NCBI RefSeq assembly: GCF_002078875.1
Contig: NC_034409.1
Coordinates: 68,485,763-68,549,762 of the forward strand
Source: Numida meleagris
Lineage: Eukaryota; Chordata; Aves; Galliformes; Numididae
Reading direction: 5' to 3'
DNA: 64,000 bases
Shown: piece after piece, positions 1-11,575 of the stretch
How the letters are laid out: each line of letters begins with the position of its first letter
Position numbering within the stretch: position 1 is the stretch's first letter
Program-made: the position numbers and the translations under genes
Notes under the pieces: model-generated
What the model was told of the DNA's origin: nothing
The model's database searches: none
Seen by the model: only the letters and a program-made list of their open reading frames with translations

Positions 1-92
1 CACAGCCCCGGAGCCCCGCGCGCCCCGCACCGCGCCGCGCCGCGCCGGGGAAGTTCGGAGCGCGGCGCCGGAGCGCCGCAGCCCGCCCTTAC

Positions 93-156
93 CTTGCTCT
101 CGTCCCGCTTCACGCCGCGCTTGGGCTTGCACATGTAGAGCGCCGGGTACTCCAGC
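93..156 (-). CDS. BHLHE41: BHLHE41 coding exon 2
   Basis: Acceptor CAG at 159-157, then one base completing Gly21 and 21 codons. The exon ends on AAG with donor GTAAGG at 92-87. It encodes the LYMCKPKR segment and the basic stretch just before the bHLH domain. The intron between exons 1 and 2 is only 142 bases (298-157). Bases 1-92 belong to the following intron. Confidence 0.92.
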
Positions 157-360
157 CTGCGGGGACGCGGAGCTGCAGCCCGGCCCGGAGCGCGGCCCGG
201 CGCCCCCGAACGGGCGGCGGGGCAGCGGAGCCGCCTCCCGCAGCGCTCTGCGGCGCTCTGCCCAGGAGAGCGGAGCGGGGCGCGGCGGGGACGCTTACCC
301 TATGAAATCGCGGTGCTCCAGCAGCTGCCGCTCGGGCAGGCGGGAGATGCCCTCGTCCAT
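93..360 (-). CDS. BHLHE41: BHLHE41 (DEC2/SHARP1) 5' coding part, partial at window edge
   Basis: Two spliced coding exons on the minus strand, 360-299 then 156-93, encode the first 42 residues of the basic helix-loop-helix repressor BHLHE41. Residues 1-21 start MDEGI and contain LPERQLLEHRDFIG; residues 22-42 contain LYMCKPKR and end KRDESK. Both match the start of vertebrate BHLHE41 and differ from the paralogue BHLHE40, whose N-terminus is longer and different. The bHLH and Orange domains come from exons left of position 1, so DNA-binding residues cannot be inspected. The family binds E-boxes, represses CLOCK/BMAL1-driven transcription and acts in the nucleus in circadian timing, sleep length and differentiation. 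The start ATG (360-358) has G at -3 and +4. The family identity is recalled knowledge, not a search. Confidence 0.93.
299..360 (-). CDS. BHLHE41: BHLHE41 coding exon 1
   Basis: ATG at 360-358; 20 full codons plus two bases (GG) of the Gly21 codon, followed by a consensus donor GTAAGC at 298-293. The phase-2 junction joins exactly to the G at 156. The 5' UTR continues to the right into a CpG-rich region; the transcription start cannot be placed from sequence alone. Confidence 0.92.
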
Positions 361-510
361 GGCAGGCGGCGGGCGGCGTTCCCTCGCTGCGCTGGCCGGG
401 ATCCGCGGGATGCTGCGAGCGGGCTTCGGGGATCCGCGGGCGGAGCTGCGCACATGCAGCCTCCGGCCCGCTCTCCCGTGCAGTGGCGAAAGCGTGCGGC
501 GGCTCGGCCC

Positions 511-737
511 NNNNNNNNNNNNNNNNNNNNNNNNNNNNNNNNNNNNNNNNNNNNNNNNNNNNNNNNNNNNNNNNNNNNNNNNNNNNNNNNNNNNNNNNNN
601 NNNNNNNNNNNNNNNNNNNNNNNNNNNNNNNNNNNNNNNNNNNNNNNNNNNNNNNNNNNNNNNNNNNNNNNNNNNNNNNNNNNNNNNNNNNNNNNNNNNN
701 NNNNNNNNNNNNNNNNNNNNNNNNNNNNNNNNNNNNN
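511..737. other. Assembly gap (227 N)
   Basis: A run of 227 N bases within the CpG-rich BHLHE41 upstream region. Such gaps are typical where GC-rich avian promoters failed to sequence. Any ORF crossing it is not interpretable. Confidence 0.99.
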
Positions 738-900
738 CGGCGGGATGCGGGGGGGGGGTCCCCGGGCCGCCTTGAGAGAGAGCGGCGTTCCCGTGCGGCT
801 GCCGGCGCTGCCGCGGGTGCCGCCGCTGTCGGATTCTAGCGGTGTGGTATTTTCTCTTTTATTCATTTGCTGTTTTCATTTATTTTTTTTTCCTATTTCT

Positions 901-930
901 ATTTATTTATTTATTTATTTATTTATTTAT
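901..930. repeat. (ATTT)n microsatellite
   Basis: About 7.5 copies of ATTT at 901-930, in an AT-rich island that interrupts the GC-rich promoter region; T-rich sequence continues on both sides (about 848-940). Confidence 0.9.
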
Positions 931-2209
931 ATTTTTAAATTGACTTCGATCTCCACGTCCTTTAATCTCCGCTCTTATCCGCTCTTATCTCCACTCGGGG
1001 CACCGACCCCCGTCTCCGTAAGGCACGGCTGCTCCCCTCCGGGCGGTGACCTCCGCCTCCCCCTGCCGGACGCTGCACGTCCCCGCATCCTCCCCCCCCC
1101 TTTCACACCCCCCGCAGGTGCCGCCGCGTGTGGCTGCGCCCCGCACGCAGCCCCGCACGTGCGCGCGGCGCCGGCTCCGGGCGTCCGCCCCCCGCGGCGG
1201 CACTGCAGCTCTCCCCCCCGCCCCGCCCGGGGCGGCACAGGGCCGGCAACGTGCTCCTGCCGGGCCGGCCTGGGCTGCGCCCCGCAGCAGCCCCCAAGGA
1301 GCCGGGAGCCGGTTCGAGGGGAGTCCGGGCGGGCAGCCCCTGATTTTGCAGGAGACCACGCTGCCGTGCGCGGGGTGTGAGCAGCAGGCTGGGGAGGTTC
1401 GTGAGGCTCCCGCTGCCGGGCAGGGTGCGGGTGGCACTGCGGGCACCTTCAGCACCGTTAACCCGGTGACATTTTCACGCTGTCAGCGCAACGAAACGGG
1501 GGGCTAAAAATAAACCGGGGCCGTGTGCACCGTGTTCCCGTAGGTTATATTTGGGAATGCCCAGGGGAGAGGTTCGCGGGTTCCCGCTGGGCTGCTGTGA
1601 GAGCAATGCCAGAGAGGAACGGCAGCGGATGCGCGGGCTTCAGGGCTGCTCCCTTGGAAGGGAAGGGAGGGGACTGGCTGCATGCGGGCACGGGTATCGC
1701 CGGCGGCGCTCAGCCGTGCAGGGTGGGATCGCTTGCCCCTAGACAAACACCCGTTTGGGCACCCGAGGTGGAGCTACGGGAGAAATTCCTCTCCTCCTGA
1801 CTGGAAAGCATCAAGGAAACCTCAGGCGCAGCTCAGATGCAAGATGGAGCTCAGCCCAGAGCCAAACCCCTTGGAGACGTTTTGGGGAGCGCTGGCTCCA
1901 GGGGAGCAGGAACTCTGAAAGAAAAGACAGCTGCCTCCAGCTGAGCCCTCCCGTGGGCAAGGGAATGGCTCTGCGTGCTCTCTGTAACTCATATGTGGAA
2001 GCAGGGAGAGGGGGGATGATTCTGGAGCACCTCCTTGTGCAGTGCCTGGAGCATCTCTGGAGCATCTTTGCCAGCTTCATCCCCACTGGGACAACCTGCA
2101 AACCTTCAAATTGCGGAAACAATGTTCAGAGCGAGACGTAGCTTCCAAGAGGAGAAATCCTACGTGTGGGATTCCTCTGAAACCCAGTGGGAACGGAAAT
2201 CGAAAATGA

Positions 2210-2515
2210 TCAAAAGATGCAAAACATGATCTGAGACAGCTGGAGGATTTGTACAAGGAGTTCAAGCAACATCTGGAAACTTCTAAGAGAGGTTTATAAG
2301 AGGTCACCTGCAGACAAGGATAAAAGGCTCCAGTGTCTAGAGAGTGCGAAATCCTCCTGGAGGATTCCCAGTTTAAAATGGCAAGATGGATCAAAGAGGT
2401 GATCAGCAGCATGATCATCGTGTTAAAAAATGCTTTCCAGAAAATAAGAAGCACAAGAAAAGCTTTGGCCAACTTACGAGCCAGGGCGAACCACAGCAAA
2501 GAGTTAAGACACTGA
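2210..2515 (+). pseudogene. Degraded coding-like stretch, helical/coiled-coil character
   Basis: One frame reads 102 codons with only two internal stops (TAA at 2297 and 2321). Its first part is charged and helix-prone (LRQLEDLYKEF), and its last 60 codons are open (2333-2512), rich in K, R, A and L. The frame is closed upstream by TGA at 2207 and ends at TGA 2513. I do not recognise a family. It could be a decayed retrocopy or exon, or simply chance; no poly(A) tail or splice sites support either reading. Confidence 0.2.
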
Positions 2516-5500
2516 AAAATCACTCAGAAAAGAAAATCAAAGCTTTGTAGGTCACCACAGGAAAAAACAGCCTCCTGCTGGAGATGAGGGCCGGCCAGAA
2601 CACCACCTAATGCCAAGCGTTCACCACCATTTGCAGTCTGGGAGGAAGGCATTGCACTGCCTGTCCCTGCTGGGTCAGTGCAAATGCCACCATTTGGAGA
2701 ATAATTTGGGAGGTTTGTTCAGTGCGCTCTATAACCACAGCATGAGGGAAGGCCTCTGAGGTGCGGTGCCTAAGGGCCAGCTTGATTGCTTCAGCTCTTA
2801 CGTCATTGGATGCTCGCCTTCAGGGAAGGAAAAGAAAAAAGAGATTGAATTGTCTAGACTGGGTGTGTGACATGGAGTCAGCCATGAAATTAGAGAGCTG
2901 GTCAACCAAGTGCTACAAAGCAAGGGAAAAGAGATTCTAGCTGAACCAGGAGAGGATCTGCATCACTTTGCTTGAGTAGCAAGGTGGTAATGAAGACTGC
3001 CACTGTACACTGGATGTCGACCTACTCATAGATTTTCAATTATGGGATAACCAGACTGAGACCGGGGAAAAAGATGACATGAGAACACATGAAAACGTGA
3101 GGTGCGTCAGAAGAAGGTCTGGCTTCCCTGGAGCCTGTTAGGAGAGGCCTGGGGGCAGAGCATACATGTAATGAAAGCTCCCAAGCCCAGCGGCTTGTGG
3201 TGCAGAGGCTTCCTGAGCCAGAGGTGACATCTGTGTATAATGGGAAGCCAAAGACTCTGTGAGAGTCGGTGGCACTTGCCAAGGCGCTCACATCCCTGGT
3301 TGCAGCAGAGCACGGGGCTGGTGAGATGGTCAGTCCTGTCAGCACAGCCCCGTGGCTCGCATAGAGAGGAGACCTTTCGTTTCAGTGCCACACATACCTG
3401 ATGTCCGTAAAATGAGGGAGAGAGCAGCCATGCAAACACACAGCTGAATTCTGAGGCAGACGTAAACCTGATGTGGGAAGGTGGTAGGGAGAGAAGACGC
3501 AGCGTGCAGCAGTGGATGAAGGCCCCCAGCCAGCTGCGGAAATGGGGCGAGGCCCAGCCTGGGAGAGCAGAGATCAGGATCCATTACTGGGCAAAACTTT
3601 TTAAAAAAGGAGAGAGGCTGGTCACAGAGGCACTCCTAGGCCACGTGGAATGGATGATAATAGCAGAAATGTCCCAAACCCCACCAGACTAGGAAAACTA
3701 GTGTGGCACTTGGGCTAATGCTGGCTGGGCCGGTCAGCACGAGGTGGATGGAGGTGACATTAGAGCACGGGCACATCCAGACCTGGGGAAGTCAGCCTGA
3801 TGAACAGGCACTGGAGCAAAAAGTCAGGTGTGAGGCGGGCTGCTCCTTCTTACCCACCTCATGGGTACCCCATGATGTGTGATGGGAGGGCACCCTACTG
3901 CACCATAAACACCAGGAACTGAGCCTTGCGCCAACAGTTTGGAAATTCCCCTTGTGTTGTGCCTCGAGTGAGCAAGCTACCTGCAAGTAGCTTGTCTGCA
4001 CTGAAAAGCTTCCCTGCTTCCTGGGACGGTACAGTTAAAGGCGGTCACAGCCTAGGGCCGCTTCCTGCCCTGGCTGTGGGAGGTCTGAAGCCTCAAGACC
4101 CCTGTGGGTCAGGTCTTGTGGACGTGAAACATAAACGATCCCATCTGCCTGCTGGGTGCTTTGCAGGAGCAGCAACAAGGAACAAGTGAAACAACCACCC
4201 TCCGAATTCAGTGCAGAGAAGCTGTGTCTGTGAGTGATGAGATCTTGGATGCTGCTGCTGGGTTCAGTTTGGGCATTCCCAAAGCACCAGAAAGCTGTGT
4301 ACTGGCAGGCAGAAGCGGAGCTGGAGGTCAGGGAAAACTGCTTCCTCAGCACAGCCTGATCAGCTGGTGATTCAGTGATGTTGGGGGCTTACATAAAGTG
4401 CCCGCCTGGCTGCTTCGATGAAGGGATGGCACAGCATGCCATCAGGAGGCCTCGAGTGGCCTCAGCCTTTCGGGAGGCCTGCTGCGCTTGGGCTAATTAT
4501 GGGTGCATGCTGAGACCTTTGAACGAGAAGTGGTAAGTGCAGTTACACATGGCTGGAGATAAGCTCAAGGCTGGCAGCCTGTAACTGGTCCCAAAGGAAA
4601 GGGAGCTGTTCCAAAAGACCGCCAGTTACCTCTGTTACACGGCTGGAGATGGGGAATTTCCACTGAAATGAAAAAAAGCCCTGAGACTTCATGGAGCTGG
4701 CCCACTCCCCCACCACTCACAGAGGTGTGGGTTGGTAGGACTCTGCTCCTGTTATGGAAGGTTTGTTTGTAGATCTGTTAACATTGCAAAACCCTTGCAT
4801 GGGTAGGGTGACAGAGGGAGAGCATTTCAGTGGCCAACACAATGAGTTTTAGCAGTTTCAACCAGTGCGCTTCTTGGTTCAACTTGCATGTAAGTTGTGT
4901 TAGTGGTTGCACAGGAGAAACACTATAGTGTAAGGGCAGATCGTGCATCCCAAATGCAATTTGTTCAAGCATTAAGAAAAACGGCAGCTTTGCAGCCACA
5001 CATTGAACTACATATCTGAGCACAAAAGGAGCAGCGGTGATGCTTACTACAGGCAGGAGCTCTGGGGTTAAATACAAGCAATGTCATGGGTGGGAGATGG
5101 AAGAGTTGATTCTTCAAGAGGATGGATGCAGAGCAGGTGATGCTAGTTTCTTCTCTTAGAGCCAGCCAGTTCTGGAAGGTGCTTCCTAGAAAGCATCTCA
5201 GTAACTAGAAAGTGAGCTGGGAAACCCAACTGCCCTCAAACAAGGTATACCTCTGGAGTACAGTGCTGTGTATCTTTGGTGCACCAAGGGAAAAGCACTC
5301 TGGTCATGGTGAGTAAGTTTGGAGCTAAAGATGAATTACTGTCTAGAAGTCACAGTGCAAACAACCTGTGTAGAACCTTTTTAGATGATGCCCAGCGTGG
5401 GAAAATAATATTTTTTATTATTTTAAAATTGACAGATATTCTGGAGTGTACTGGGGGTCTATACATTTCCAAAAAACACTTAGCTAAGCTAAGGGAAAGA

Positions 5501-8500
5501 ACCTATTGGTAAGATTGAGGAAGACTGTAGAAAATACATGCAGGAGATTAGTGCCTTTATTGCAAATAACGGTCCCACAGAAACACAGAGAGACACCATG
5601 AAGTAATGTCTGACAGTCATTTCATTAATGGTCTGCATTGCCTGATGTTCTTGTGTTTCTGACTGAAGCAGCTTTTGGGAGCTGCAGACTATTTCACAAA
5701 ATGCCCCAAAGCTTGTCTACTAGGGCACCAGTGCCAGATGTCCAAGTGAAAGACATCTTCTCCCTCCAAGTCCTAGGAGGTATGGGAGGATTGCTCAAGG
5801 CTCCAGGGAGAAACATTGAATCCAGAACAATGCAGCAGATCTGTGAGGCGGCTGAGATCCCTGAAACATCTCCATGTGACTGCAGCCCGAAGGGTTGGTG
5901 TTGGTGGGATGCTTTTTGCAGACTTACAGTCAGCAGGGCTTCTCCACTGAAGTGCATCAAGTGGTAAGACCCAGCGTATCCCAGTCCTTTCAAAAGCCTT
6001 GGGAGCAGCAAAGCCCATCCTCACCATTTTGGTGAAAACCTCAGGACTCCAGCATGCCATTTTATAGAGTTTCAGGAGAAAAGCAAAGGGTTTTGACTAA
6101 TGCACAGAAGCATATTATAAATAAAATAAATATTAAGTGGAAATATGGGCTATCTTACGGTCTTAGGAAAATAGAGGGAGAGAATCTTAGAAAGGATGAA
6201 CGCAGAGCAACACTGTATGCCTTGCTGTGTAAGTGCTGACCTGGGTATTTGTCGTGATATACAGAGTACAGTCAAGTCCTAAACCATAATCCAGTATTGT
6301 GAGGCCCTTTAGGAAATGTGCTGGGTGAAAACGTATTGAGGAAAGGTAACTTCAGGATCTCGCTCTTTCTCCACTCTTTCCTAATTTCTAAAGTAGTCAT
6401 GAAAGGGCAGCCTTCACAAACCCTGAATGCACCCAGAGAGCTTCAAGTGGCTGCCTGAAAGGAAATCAAGCAGCAGAAAACTATGAGAAAGGGAAGTAAA
6501 AATGTTTTGGATTAGTGACAGGAAAATACCTTTCTGAAGCATACAAGGTAATTACAGATAAGTAAAAATGTGTCATTCATCACTTCTTGAATGATTTTCC
6601 CTCATTCTCTTCGAGCTGGGTTTATTAGAGCCCAGACATGTAGAGCTCGTGCAGGGCAAAGGAGGCAGCTGAGCGGTGCCGAGTCCCACTGCAAAAGAGC
6701 GAGACCCAGCTTCCTGCTGTGCAAGTCCTGGACTCGGGGAAGGCTTGGTGTATCTTTTGTGAAACAGGACCCCAGTGACAGAGCCTCTATGCTCATAACC
6801 AGGTTCTCCTCTGAGCTAGGACAAACTTTAGTAACATACATTTCTGGTTAACCTGTAGCAGAAGACACAGTGATGCTTTTTCTATCTCTTTCATTGTAGA
6901 CCTCCTGCTTAGAATTTCCCTCTGGCCATCCTACCTGTCCTCTTGCTACAGTACAGGGATGCACCTGGGCGTGCAGATCAGGAGAGTACTGATGTGTCAA
7001 GCTTTTAACTAGTAGGACAGAGAGAGAAACCAGCATATTTAGTGTGCCCGTCTTTTAGGACGAGGGTTTTCATCCAGGCTTTACAAGTCAGCCCCATGTA
7101 AGTTTTCTCCTGCTTCCCATCCCGCAAAATGAGCTTGCATTTTTACTACTTGCCCTTTTATGTGGATTAATATGATATTTCATGTTCTTTTGTTGTTGTT
7201 GTTTTGTTTTAAGCATCTTTTTACAGTATAGCCCAAAACGATTCATCTCTTTGCCAGGGAACCACTGGGTTTTGACCACCCTGTAACACTGGCATCATCA
7301 GTGGGTGCCAGAACCCATCATGTTTCACATCTCCATGCCTGTAGAGTTCAGGCAAGCTGAGAAGTGGAGGCTTTCTCAACAGAGAGAGGGAAAACTGGCC
7401 TAGATTATGTGTTACCATTAATTACCCTGCTTGTGCCTCTGTCTGGCAGCTGAAACCCAGGCGATGAGGAAGCTAGTGGCCCTTTCCAGCCTGGTCCAGC
7501 ATGCCACATGGTGCCTTAGGGATCTGCAATCAACGCTTTGATTATTAGGGTAAAATTGGTCATAAAGGGGAAATAGAATGAAATAAAATGAAAGTGCAGC
7601 TATCGGTTTCACTTGAGTTCTGCGTGATCCATTTCAATTTAAATGGAAAATGACACACAACTTATCTATAACGGTTTAAAGCCCCAGTCAGGATGCTGTT
7701 GCCAAGGGTGGCATGTTTTAGCAGCAGTATGGTGGACATAAAGCTCTTTAGTATGCACAGAAAACCAAATATCAGACGCTCTGCTGAGAAAAACACATGG
7801 GCCTAGCCAAAAAAGCGTGGAGCCAGGGGCAGGAGGAGCTGCCCAGCGCAGCCTCTCACCATGCGGCTTGGCACCTTTTTATCTGTTTCTGAGCATTTCA
7901 AATGGCAGGAATAGAAAACACCCATCACAAGGGGTGCTGTGAGGCAAAGTTATGCATGTAAAGTGTTTCAACAGCCCCAGGAGCCTGGTGCCACAGGATG
8001 ACCTCAGGACAGGGCAAGCTTCTGGTGTCCCTCATTGCAGGGTTGGAGGAGCTTGGCTGGAGCACTGGACACACAGCAGCTCCCAAAAGCAAAATCCCTC
8101 AAGCCAGCAGCCTATTGCGTGATTTTTTTGTGCTCCTGATGGGTTGCTCATGGAACAAAATCCCCCCTCGAAGAAGGTGAGGAAGGAGCGAGCAACAATT
8201 TTGCCCAGCATAGTGGAGATGGAGAAGCCCCGACACACGCAGCCAGTGTCACAGGTGTCCCCGTGCCCTGGGACAGCTGGGGTGGCCATGCCCGTGAGCT
8301 CCCAGCGAGGCTCTCGGGGTGGGCTGGGTACGGGTGTCAGAGCCAGGTAGGCCGCGTCTCCCCACCGCAGGCGGCTCTGGCCGGTGCCTCTTTCCTCAGG
8401 AGGAGGAAGCTCGCGCGCAGGGCAGGAAGCAGCAATGGAACAGCCAGCTCAGGAAGGGGACAGGGCCAGGAGTTTGTTTTTAACCTGCTTCTTGTTTATT

Positions 8501-11500
8501 TAAGCTGGGAGGAAGGCGAATAAAAGCAGCCACTGAAAGGGGATGATGGTGTCGCAAGCGGTTGGAGGCAGAAAATGCCTTTCCAACATTTTTCACCAGG
8601 GCAAAGGTGTTAAAAATTGGTATCCAGAGCGTCATACCAAGCTAGCAGCAGGGACTCAGCGGCACTGCTTTGAGGGCTGGAGCGGGGCTGTGAGGTCCAA
8701 TGCTGAAGGAGGAATCAGAGCTGTGAGGATTTTTGTCCTGCTTATTTTGGGTAGAATAGGTAGAAGCAACTTGTTCCCCTTTGCACAGAGACATCAGTAC
8801 CAGATAGATTTGCACTTGAGGATGAAGAAGCCCCTGCTTCTGCCGCCTGCTGTCCATGCTATGGGTCTCACTGCTCCTGCCCTGAAAGGCACTGCCTTGC
8901 AGACTTTCTAGCCCCACCAAGGCATGTAACACTGTCCACATAGTTGATTCTGCGTGTGAAGCAGCACCCGGTTTGCAAACAGTTTATCTGGTGTTCACAT
9001 TTCTCCTGCATCACTCCTGCTCCCTGCTCTGGGCTTCCACTGAGGGCATATTTCTGCTCCATCAAAGCAGGGCTCACTGGTGAGACCGGTGTCCCAAATG
9101 CAACTGGGAAAGAACAGGCACTGCTTTCCCCCATCTGCAGCCCCTTAGTGCCCCACAGCCCCCATCCATTCCCAGCAGGTGCCACAGGAGGTCCTGGCTG
9201 TGTAGGAAGTGCTGGCAGTGGGATGCATGAATGGGGTCATCCTGCATCCTTGGGTTTCCATCACCTCCTTCTGTTCCTTTTATCTTGAAAGTACCAGGAA
9301 GGGACCCTTGGTTTTACCAACCTGAGCCTGTGCACTTCAAAACATCTAAGCCAATTCTAGGATGAATTTCTGCGGTGTCCTGTCCCCTTAAGACAATAGA
9401 TGGATGTGCCCTAATATAGTTGTGATTCTCCTTCCCAGTTTGTTTAAAAAGTAAATGAATACATTACAAAATCCAGCTGACCAAAAAAACCCTGCTCTGG
9501 CCAGCCATTTCAGGCTAAGCTAATGCAATTATCATTCTTATCCATATTGTCATGCAGTTAGTCCCGCTGAGCCTAGCACTCAACTGTCCTGATTTTTCAT
9601 CATAAATTCTCTTTGTTCCTCTTCAAGTATTACTCCTGATTAAGAGCTGTGATTTGAGAAACTTAATGTCAGATTTTATAGTGACAGTTGATTTTTCTTT
9701 CAGCAAGTTTATTTGATATGGATAAGCTGACATATTACATTGACGTGTTTTTACTCCTTTTTACTTTTTGGTTTCCTTTGTGGATACTTCTCCTAATTCT
9801 TCTGAAAATATTGTAGAGCTCGAGCTCTCAGTGAGGATGATAAACCTGCTTGCAGGTGTTGCTGTGCATGAGCAGGAGAGGAGAAGTGGAAGTAGGAACC
9901 AGGAAAGCAAATTCCTGCTGCAATTTGGTTCACACTTCCAAAGGGAATTATCATTCCTCACATGCTTTCTCACACAGCAGGACACAGGAGCACAGGGATT
10001 GCTGTCTTGGATCCAGGCTCGCAGTTCTTTTGCTCCCTTGTCTTGTCTCTGAAGGTACCCAACTGCTGAGTGTGCCAAAACTGGAACAAGGAACATACAA
10101 TGGCCGATTGTAACTTGCTTATAGGATAAAAAATAGTCCCAATCCCAGGCATTTATCGCTTGGTATGTCACCTGAAGAACTCTAGTGTATATCCCTTTTA
10201 CGTTAGTATCTCAAGTGAGCTAAACCATACTCACAGCCTGTATAAATGCCTGTGCATTGTTTCAGATCTCCTGAACAATCTCCGGTGGCAGTGAATCTCA
10301 GTCTAGCGAGGTGCAGCTGAACACATCCCCATTCCTCCAGCCATTCACTGCTCATTTTTAAAAATCAAGTCAAACATCCTCTTCCTTTTCTACTGAGCCA
10401 TAATTTGGACTTTCATGCCTCCTTCCCTTGGGCTTTGCTGTCTCCTCTCTGTATTGGTCAGTCAACATCAACATTTTTAGTATTCCCTTCCACCATTGCA
10501 CAAGATCTTTCCCATCATCTTGAGGATGAGTTTCTCTGGCCCTTGATGCACAGAACGATCTGTCCTCCTGGATATCCATTCTGTTAGCTCACCGGGACTG
10601 CAGAGGTAGAATTAGTTATTTTGAGATCCAGGCAAAGAGAGTCACACTATAGATAGGGCTGTACTAACATAAGGAGCTGTTTCTGCTGTGATACTTACTT
10701 ATAAGGCTTGATTTTATTACTGTGATCTGGGCCAAGACTTATGGTGGAGACCTCAGCCAGGTTCTGGCCACTCCTTCTACCATCTTCTGTTTCCTCACAA
10801 GGCCAGACCTCCCCACTCACCACCCCATGCCTCCCAGCAGGCTTCTTGCCACACTGAGGCCATTGACTTGTAAGTGCCAGGATGGCTAACCTAGTTTTAA
10901 ACAGTTGTACTTGCACCAGAAACCTAATTTTGCAGTGGAAAAATGAAATGTACCCCAGGAGCCCCTGTTTATGATCCATAATGCAGACAGAGGTGAGACT
11001 ACTCTTATGGTGTTGGCTGGCAGAATGAATGTAAAGGGAGGAGCTGGCACAGGAGGGGGATTGAAAGAGCAATTAAAATGATCAGAGAGACAAAATCTAG
11101 CATAGATCTGGTGTTATGCCACTTGAAGAGCAATGGGAGTGAGGGCTCAGTTGACAGCATAACTTTGAAGGTGGCTGTGAGAGTGAAAGCCAATCACACA
11201 AGAGTCCCCAGCACAGCTGTGCACTCACTGTACCTGCCCAGAGGTGATCTCCTGAGTCCTCAGGATCATGTAAAGCTAGCAGGGAGCTGCCAAAAACACT
11301 GCTGCTGCTGCGGAGGAGGACACCCCTGTGCAGCACACATGGGCTACTTAGGGTTTCATGAGACAAAAGACTATTTTTCCTTTTGCCTTGTAGCTCATGG
11401 TTTGATGCACTGAATGTCCAAGGACACGACTACCCATGACTGTGCTGATGTAAAATGGCCTGTGCTGGCAGGAGGCGGGTGACAGACAGTCAGAGATACC

Positions 11501-11520
11501 ACTGACATCCTTTTAAGGCT

Positions 11521-11575
11521 GGGTGAATATAGTGGCATTTATGCCACTATGCACCCTTTACAGTCAACTGTAAAG
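11521..11575. repeat. Two adjacent short palindromes (hairpins)
   Basis: First hairpin: GGGTG..AGTGGCAT at 11521-11538 pairs with ATGCCACTATGCACCC at 11541-11556; the inner 10 bp are perfect and the spacer is TT. The second follows at once: CTTTACAGT, spacer CA, ACTGTAAAG (11556-11575), 9-bp perfect arms. Possibly a decayed MITE or a protein-binding palindrome; the function is unknown. Confidence 0.7.

Larger units (their letters stand above)
361..1500 (-). promoter_or_regulatory. BHLHE41: BHLHE41 5' UTR / CpG-island promoter region (gapped)
   Basis: This stretch upstream of the BHLHE41 start codon is very GC-rich with many CpG dinucleotides, GC-box-like runs (for example CCCCGCCC near 1218) and a perfect palindromic E-box CACGTG at 1156-1161. 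BHLHE41 is a known clock-controlled gene regulated through promoter E-boxes, so this site is a plausible CLOCK/BMAL1 and self-repression target; that link is inference. The assembly gap (511-737) removes part of the probable core promoter. Open reading frames here run through the gap or are GC artefacts. Confidence 0.6.

Noticed and set aside
313..1380. 355-codon plus-strand frame in the BHLHE41 promoter
   Set aside because: It runs through the N gap and CpG-rich sequence; stop density is low because of composition, and no family resemblance is seen.
5276..5512. 78-codon ORF with KKHLAKLRERTYW
   Set aside because: Looks peptide-like at its end but has no family match, splice support or neighbouring frame.
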